64,000 bases of DNA from Dyadobacter chenwenxiniae (GTDB lineage Bacteria > Bacteroidota > Bacteroidia > Cytophagales > Spirosomataceae): positions 1 through 64,000 of the forward strand of contig NZ_CP094997.1 in assembly GCF_022869785.1 (NCBI RefSeq), in the 5' to 3' direction. Below, one piece after another: positions 58,963 to 64,000 of this stretch; the first letter of the stretch is position 1, and each line of letters opens with the position of its first letter. The notes beneath the pieces are model-generated. The model made no database searches. It saw only the letters and a program-made list of their open reading frames with translations, and was not told where the DNA came from. Made by a program: the position numbers and the translations under genes.

Positions 58963-60858
58963 ATGCAAATAACCAATGATATTATTTTTGAATACCTGAG
59001 CGAGGGAGTGGTTGTACTGGATATGTCTGGAAAAATCGTCTCCTGTAACCCTGCCGCCTGCGATATCACGGGCTACAGGGAAGGGGACCTGATGGGAAAG
59101 CCATTTCACGCATTAGGAAACGGGGAGGGGGATTTGTTCCAGTATCAATATGAGCGCGATCAGGCTTTACAGCATAAAAAATTGGTGGTTGAAAGCTGGA
59201 AGGTTCACCAGAATGGCACTCGTTTCTGGTGCGAAACCTCCTATGCTCCGATCTTTACCCAGGAAGAGCATACGGGCTTTTGCGTGGTGCTCCGAGATAT
59301 TTCGGAACGAAAACAAATCCAGATCGAGCTGCTGGAAAGCGAAGAGCGCTACCGGCTGATGGTAGAAGCGGTCAAGGATTATTCAATCTTTATGTTAGAC
59401 CCGCAGGGGCACATCATTACCTGGAGTGACGGCGGGGGACTGATCCAGGGATATGCCGAGAGCGAAGTATTGGGAAAACACTTTTCAATATTCTATACGG
59501 CCACCGACCTCATTGACAAGAAGCCGGATCGGGAACTTGAAATTGCCAGGCAAACGGGCGCATACCGTGAGGAAGGCTGGCGGGTTAAAAAAGGCGGCTC
59601 GCTGTTTTGGGCCAGCGTGGTGCTGACGGCCCTGTTTAATAATCAAAATAAGCTTATTGGGTACTCGAAAGTAACAATGGATCTGACCCGCCGCTTGCAA
59701 AATGAGGAAAGCCTGAGGCAAAGCGAGGCCCGCTATCGGTCATTGGTTGAACAGGTGGGCGATTATGGTATTTTCATGCTCGATACCAAAGGCAGGATAT
59801 GCAGTTGGAATGAAGGGGCAAAGCGTATTAAAGGCTACACTGCCCAGGAGGTGATAGGCAAATATTTTTCAATTTTTTACCCCGAGGAAGACATTCTAAG
59901 CGGCAAGCCTGCCCGAGAGCTGCGTATTGCCCGGGCAACAGGCAAATACGAAGAGGAAGGCTGGCGTCTGAGAAAGGACGGCAGCCGCTTTTGGGCCAAT
60001 ATAGTCATTACTGCCGTCTACGACACAGAACGCTTGCTGACAGGCTTTTCAAAGGTCACCAGGGATCTGACCGAACGCAAATTAGCTGAGCAGGGTCTGC
60101 AGGAGCGATCCAATGAATATCGTCAGCTTGTGCAGGAATTGATGACGACCAACAACGCATTATCGGCTGTCAACCATGAGCTGGAAGAGTTCACAGCCAT
60201 CGTTTCCCATGATTTGAAAGAGCCCGTCAGGTCTGTAAAAAGTTATTTATACCTGATCGAACAGCAAATCGCCCAGCAAAAATATGAGGCGATCGGTAGC
60301 AGCGTTTTAAAAAGCATCAAAGGCACACAGCGGATGCAGGACCTGATCGATAACCTTTTGCAGTATTCGCAGGTTAGCAAGACAGATTTAAAGCGGGAAA
60401 AGCTGGACCTGGATGATGTTGTAGCAGAGGCGCTGCTAAACCTGGACGATGCGATAAGAAAAAGCGGAGCTCAAATCAGTAAAGATATGACAACTCAGGG
60501 TTTGTTTGGTGACCGGGTACAACTCGCTCAAATGTTCCAAAACCTACTGGCAAACGCACTTAAATTCACGGATGGGAAAACGCCCGAAGTGTCGATCCGG
60601 TCATGGCCAGAAAGCGATGTGCTGCGTATCGTCGTTACGGATAACGGGATAGGGATCGCCGAGCAGCACCTTGAAAAGGTATTTGGCGTTTTCAAGAAGT
60701 TGCATTTTGCCAGCAAGTATCCAGGGACTGGTATGGGCCTGGCGATTTGCAAAAAAGTGGTTGAGCGCCATAATGGGAAAATATGGGCAGAATCATCGCC
60801 GGGACAAGGGACGAGCTTCCATATAATGATACCAACTAACGAGCCTACCAAAATATGA
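58963..60858 (+). CDS. Triple-PAS histidine kinase
   Basis: A 631-residue soluble sensor kinase with no membrane helix. Three PAS domains (about 5-120, 125-245, 250-375) are followed by a short coiled coil, HisKA with phospho-His416 in FTAIVSHDLKEPVRSVKSYL, and a HATPase domain with the N box QMFQNLLANALKF, G1 DNGIGIAEQ and G2 GTGMGLAICKKVVERHNG. The second and third PAS domains share text such as GKYFSIFYPEEDI/GKHFSIFYTATDL and EEGWR, so they arose by internal duplication. Layout resembles bacteriophytochrome-type kinases of the Cph1 group. The stop overlaps the response regulator start by four bases (ATGA). Confidence 0.95.
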   Translation: MQITNDIIFEYLSEGVVVLDMSGKIVSCNPAACDITGYREGDLMGKPFHALGNGEGDLFQYQYERDQALQHKKLVVESWKVHQNGTRFWCETSYAPIFTQEEHTGFCVVLRDISERKQIQIELLESEERYRLMVEAVKDYSIFMLDPQGHIITWSDGGGLIQGYAESEVLGKHFSIFYTATDLIDKKPDRELEIARQTGAYREEGWRVKKGGSLFWASVVLTALFNNQNKLIGYSKVTMDLTRRLQNEESLRQSEARYRSLVEQVGDYGIFMLDTKGRICSWNEGAKRIKGYTAQEVIGKYFSIFYPEEDILSGKPARELRIARATGKYEEEGWRLRKDGSRFWANIVITAVYDTERLLTGFSKVTRDLTERKLAEQGLQERSNEYRQLVQELMTTNNALSAVNHELEEFTAIVSHDLKEPVRSVKSYLYLIEQQIAQQKYEAIGSSVLKSIKGTQRMQDLIDNLLQYSQVSKTDLKREKLDLDDVVAEALLNLDDAIRKSGAQISKDMTTQGLFGDRVQLAQMFQNLLANALKFTDGKTPEVSIRSWPESDVLRIVVTDNGIGIAEQHLEKVFGVFKKLHFASKYPGTGMGLAICKKVVERHNGKIWAESSPGQGTSFHIMIPTNEPTKI

Positions 60859-61268
60859 ATAGAGTGAACATGATAAAGCTGGCCATTGTAGAAAATGATG
60901 AGGATGAGCGTTTCTTTATGGCAGAAGCATTCGGGGCTTGCGACGGTTTTGAAATCGTAGGAGAATTTGGGAATGGTGACCAGCTGATGGAATGGCTGGA
61001 AGATATGCCCCAGCAGCAACCGCAACTGATTGTAACGGACCTGAACATGCCGGGGAAAAACGGCTATGATATTATAGCTGAAATGCGCGTAACGCGGCCC
61101 CAGGTAAGGGTCATTGCCACTTCGACCTCCCATATGGCTGCCACCCGGGAAAAGTGCCTGCGCCTGGGGGCACGTGAATTCCTTATTAAACCTGATGTGT
61201 TTACAGATTATAACGCGTTTGTTACCCAGGTATATAACATGGTAGGTCCGGAGCTGATGCAAAACTAA
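60855..61268 (+). CDS. Response regulator paired with the PAS kinase
   Basis: A 137-residue single receiver domain, the Rcp1-like partner of the upstream kinase: acidic pair E13/D15 in IVENDEDERFF, phospho-Asp62 in LIVTDLNMPGKNGYD, switch Thr/Ser in IATSTSHM and Lys in FLIKPDVF. No output domain is present, so it probably acts by protein contact or relay. ATGA overlap with the kinase stop makes the two translationally coupled. The first Met is used here; a second Met (residue 6) is possible. Confidence 0.94.
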   Translation: MNRVNMIKLAIVENDEDERFFMAEAFGACDGFEIVGEFGNGDQLMEWLEDMPQQQPQLIVTDLNMPGKNGYDIIAEMRVTRPQVRVIATSTSHMAATREKCLRLGAREFLIKPDVFTDYNAFVTQVYNMVGPELMQN

Positions 61269-61367
61269 GCAGAAAGAGGACAGGCCTTGGTTTTGCCGGG
61301 TGCCAGTATCCACCCTGATTAACCTTAAAGCGAGTCCTCCTTTGCTCATAGCGAGCCAGAACCGGTA

Positions 61368-62924
61368 CTATTGATTCTGGGTCTCGTTTTTGCGTATTAT
61401 GGAATAGATATCAGTTCTTCTGTCTTTTAAATTTCGAACACTTCCAAATTGATTCAATTCCCGCAGCATATCAATGTCCACGTCTGCAATCAGAATCATT
61501 TCCGTATTGGGTGTTGCTTCGGCTTTTATTCCGTTAGTAGGGAATGAAAAATCGCAGGGGGTAAAAACCATGGATTGGGCATATTGAATATCCATATTAT
61601 GAACTTTCGGCAAGTTGCCGACGCTGCCGGCGATGGCCACATAACATTCATTTTCAATCGCCCTTGCCTGGGCGCAGTTCCTTACCCTTGAATAGCCATT
61701 TTGAGTGTCGGTCAGAAAGGGCACAAATAAAATGTTCATTCCTTCATCGGCCAGAATGCGGCTTAATTCAGGAAATTCTACATCATAGCAAATCAGGATG
61801 CCTATTTTTCCGCAGTCCGTATTGAATGTTTTCAGGGTGTCACCACCCTGCATGCCCCATACTTTTGCTTCATCGGGGGTTACATGTAATTTTTCGAACC
61901 GTTCGACTCCGCCATCCCTTTTGCATAAGTAGCCTACATTATAGAGACTGTTGTCAACGACCTCGGGCATGCTGCCGGTAATGATGTTAATATTGTAGGA
62001 GATAGCAAGCTCAGAGAAGCGGGTAACGATTTTTTCGGTAAATTCTGCGAGCTTTCTTATAGCGTCCGGTTCCGAAAGATGGTTATAATCCGACATCAAC
62101 GGGGCATTGAAAAACTCGGGAAACAGTGCAAAATCACAACGGTAACCCGATACTGCATCCACAAAATATTCAACCTGCTGCATCAGCTCGTCGAAGTCAC
62201 TGTACAACCTCATTTGCCATTGTATCAAGCCTAACCTGATAATGGTCTTTTTAAAGGCAGCCTGATCGGAGATTTTCTCATAATAAACATTATCCCATTC
62301 CAGCAGTACGGCATATTCGTTAGAATCCTTATCACCCTCCAGATAGCCTTGCAATATCCTGGCAGGGTGAAAATCGTTGGACAACTGAAAATTTAATACA
62401 GGATCGTGAATGTCCTTGTTGCGCACCTTTTCAATGTACTCCTTTGGGGACATGGAATGGGAATATTGATGAAAATTCGGGATCCGGCCACCAAATACAA
62501 TCCCTTTCAGATTTAGTTTCTCACACAGCTCTTTCCTGTAATCATACAGACGCCGGCCTAACCGCAGCCCGCGAAACTTGGGGCGAATGAATACATCGAT
62601 TCCATATAAAACATCGCCTTTGTCTGTGTGGGTATTGAAACTATAATTTCCCGTTATCGCCTTATAGGTATGTTTGGAGTCGATCTTTTCGTAGTCAACA
62701 ATAATGGATAATGCACACCCGGCCAGCTCATTATCGACTCGTATGCCCACCTGCCCCTCATGAAAAATGTTGATCAGTGTCTTGATATGATGTTCTTTCC
62801 AATATGCATCGGGCATACTGGAATAGGTTTCAATCATCATCTCTTTGATCTCCTGGTAATCCTCCGGTTTTAGAAAAACCAGCTCTATATTCTCAATTGT
62901 CTTGTTGTCTTTGTTTGATTCCAT
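61368..62924 (-). CDS. GNAT acetyltransferase - carbon-nitrogen hydrolase fusion protein
   Basis: A 518-residue two-domain protein. The N-terminal GNAT domain (about 10-165) has VFIRPKFRGLRLGRRLYDYR, which is the acetyl-CoA loop. The C-terminal nitrilase-type hydrolase (about 225-510) has the three catalytic residues: Glu in FALFPEFFNAP, Lys in RFEKLHVTPDEAKVWG and Cys in IGILICYDVEFPEL. The fusion is known in Bacteroidota and others as a bifunctional family, but the reactions are not established; an amide donor and acyl acceptor in one pathway is a reasonable guess. No signal peptide. The gene stands alone. Confidence 0.92.
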   Translation of the reverse strand: MESNKDNKTIENIELVFLKPEDYQEIKEMMIETYSSMPDAYWKEHHIKTLINIFHEGQVGIRVDNELAGCALSIIVDYEKIDSKHTYKAITGNYSFNTHTDKGDVLYGIDVFIRPKFRGLRLGRRLYDYRKELCEKLNLKGIVFGGRIPNFHQYSHSMSPKEYIEKVRNKDIHDPVLNFQLSNDFHPARILQGYLEGDKDSNEYAVLLEWDNVYYEKISDQAAFKKTIIRLGLIQWQMRLYSDFDELMQQVEYFVDAVSGYRCDFALFPEFFNAPLMSDYNHLSEPDAIRKLAEFTEKIVTRFSELAISYNINIITGSMPEVVDNSLYNVGYLCKRDGGVERFEKLHVTPDEAKVWGMQGGDTLKTFNTDCGKIGILICYDVEFPELSRILADEGMNILFVPFLTDTQNGYSRVRNCAQARAIENECYVAIAGSVGNLPKVHNMDIQYAQSMVFTPCDFSFPTNGIKAEATPNTEMILIADVDIDMLRELNQFGSVRNLKDRRTDIYSIIRKNETQNQ

Positions 62925-63311
62925 GTTATTTTACTCCGGTTACCTGTCTTCAACAGGGTTTTTACGGGGTTGGTTTTGTTGTAGGCGGTTTATTTAAAAT
63001 GATTTATTTATGGATTGCAATGTCCGGGCAAATATTGAATGTGTACTTACTTCGGCTTCTGCAAACCGGATTCGGTTAAAACTGCGAATAATAAAGAGAA
63101 GTAACAAGAGATAGCGTAATTCAATTCTTTTAACTGTATTAAGCAGGCCGGTCTGATCATTGCTTCTTTATATATCTTAACTGAAAAGCCTTATTCCTAG
63201 CCCGACTCTCTTGTGGTGATGCTGTTAGGCATGCTTTTTGATGGCCAGGCGCAGAATGTCGGCGTTTTCCGGCATAGTGAATTTTATCACCACTAAAACA
63301 ATCTATATACA
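62925..63311. other. Intergenic region without a recognised feature
   Basis: No gene or strong structure was found in this 387-base stretch. It must hold the divergent promoters of the GNAT-nitrilase and DUF4142 genes, but no full TAnnTTTG element was seen. Confidence 0.4.
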
Positions 63312-63896
63312 ATGAAAATTGCATCAACCTTCATGGGACTGGCAACCATAGCAATGTTATGGGGCTGCGGGTCCAAAACGACCGAAACAACGGACACAAC
63401 AGAGTTAGCCGACAGTACCAACGAGGCCAGCGCCGACAGCGCTGGCACAGACTCTGCATCTGCGCTTGCCGAAGATGACACAGAGTTTGCCGTAGCGGCA
63501 GCCAACGGCGGAATGGCCGAAGTTGCATTAAGTAAAATTGCAGGTGACAAAGCGACCGATCCGAAAGTAAAAGAATTTGCAAAACAAATGATAACAGATC
63601 ATTCGAAAGCAAATGATGAGCTGAAAGCGCTTGCCGCCAGCAAAAATATCACCTTGCCTTCGGCACCCAATGAAGAAAAGCAAAAAGCAGCTGCTGATCT
63701 TGGGGCGAAGAGCGGAAGCGATTTTGACAAAGCGTACATATCACAGATGAAGAAAGATCACGAGCAAACTGTGAAGCTTTTTGAGGACGCGCAGAAAGAA
63801 GTGAAAGACGCAGAGCTAAAAGCTTTCATCGACAAAACCTTGCCGGTGATCAAAGCACATGCTGAACACGTAAAAACGCTTGATAAAACTAAATAA
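63312..63896 (+). CDS. DUF4142 domain lipoprotein
   Basis: A 194-residue lipoprotein: signal with lipobox MLWGC (Cys about 19), then a Thr/Ser/Asp/Ala-rich low-complexity linker (about 22-52) and a DUF4142 four-helix domain (about 55-190). Typical text: FAVAAANGGMAEVALSKIAG, VKEFAKQMITDHSKANDELK and YISQMKKDHEQTVKLFEDA, with the His residues of the ferritin-like bundle. Members are periplasmic or outer-membrane proteins, possibly metal binding or stress related; the role is unknown. A weak hairpin follows at 63906-63933. Confidence 0.9.
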   Translation: MKIASTFMGLATIAMLWGCGSKTTETTDTTELADSTNEASADSAGTDSASALAEDDTEFAVAAANGGMAEVALSKIAGDKATDPKVKEFAKQMITDHSKANDELKALAASKNITLPSAPNEEKQKAAADLGAKSGSDFDKAYISQMKKDHEQTVKLFEDAQKEVKDAELKAFIDKTLPVIKAHAEHVKTLDKTK

Positions 63897-63905
63897 GCTT
63901 TCAGG

Positions 63906-63933
63906 GCTGGCGGTCACTATCCTGGCCGCCAGC
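63906..63933 (+). terminator. Possible terminator after the DUF4142 gene
   Basis: GCTGGCGG (63906-63913) and CCGCCAGC (63926-63933) form an 8-bp GC-rich stem with a 12-base loop. The following T-run is weak (TTGTT). Confidence 0.5.
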
Positions 63934-64000
63934 TTGTTATGCATTTACTCATCAGCCTGGAACTGGCAGTCTTGACGCTCATGAGCTTGTTTGCCAGGCT

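Noticed and set aside
1..64000. CRISPR arrays, tRNA or rRNA genes, intact insertion sequences
   Set aside because: No regularly spaced repeats, cloverleaf-like genes, rRNA segments or transposase frames were recognised on either strand by eye.

Overview
The window looks like a chromosomal segment of a Bacteroidota bacterium, most likely a Cytophagales/Spirosomaceae member close to Dyadobacter (inference). The signs are a SusC/SusD pair, a protein ending in a type IX secretion sorting domain, a hybrid two-component regulator, many lipoproteins and FtsX-type permeases, several Bacteroidota -7 promoter elements (TAnnTTTG), and few Shine-Dalgarno sequences. No rRNA, tRNA, CRISPR array or intact insertion sequence was seen.

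Region 1 (1-14.4 kb) is housekeeping. It holds dnaA, a FemAB/GNAT-like transferase, a DUF3108 protein with a predicted aminopeptidase, and recA. A minus-strand set follows: pheT, a coiled-coil protein, zapA, rny and a magnesium-chelatase-like AAA+ ATPase. Then come a DUF1684 protein, a single-domain response regulator and a metallo-beta-lactamase-fold hydrolase whose stop codon lies inside a perfect 19-bp-arm palindrome.

Region 2 (14.4-36 kb) is metabolic and envelope. It has a sulfite-oxidase-like molybdoenzyme, a DUF819 membrane protein and an IorA/IorB-type molybdenum hydroxylase. A PAP2/vanadium-haloperoxidase lipoprotein operon, DUF6265, DinB, a DUF255 thioredoxin-fold protein, a T9SS-exported glycoside-hydrolase-like protein, an MFS transporter, a sterol-desaturase-family enzyme and a SusC/SusD pair with a strong terminator follow.

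Region 3 (36-54.2 kb) is accessory and partly degraded. It contains two related modules of an AraC regulator, a diheme c-type cytochrome and a ZU5-like lipoprotein. Module A (37.6-41.1 kb) is collinear and intact. Module B (47.0-50.1 kb) is divergent, has a truncated ZU5 lipoprotein and an extra monoheme cytochrome. Between and around them are a membrane-anchored esterase, two amidohydrolases, a PadR/FtsX-permease operon with a sigma-54-like promoter and a 36-bp inverted repeat, and several gene fragments.

Region 4 (54.3-64 kb) is signalling. A hybrid two-component system gene is broken by two apparent +1 shifts in G/C runs. A triple-PAS histidine kinase overlaps its response regulator. A GNAT-nitrilase fusion protein and a DUF4142 lipoprotein end the window.
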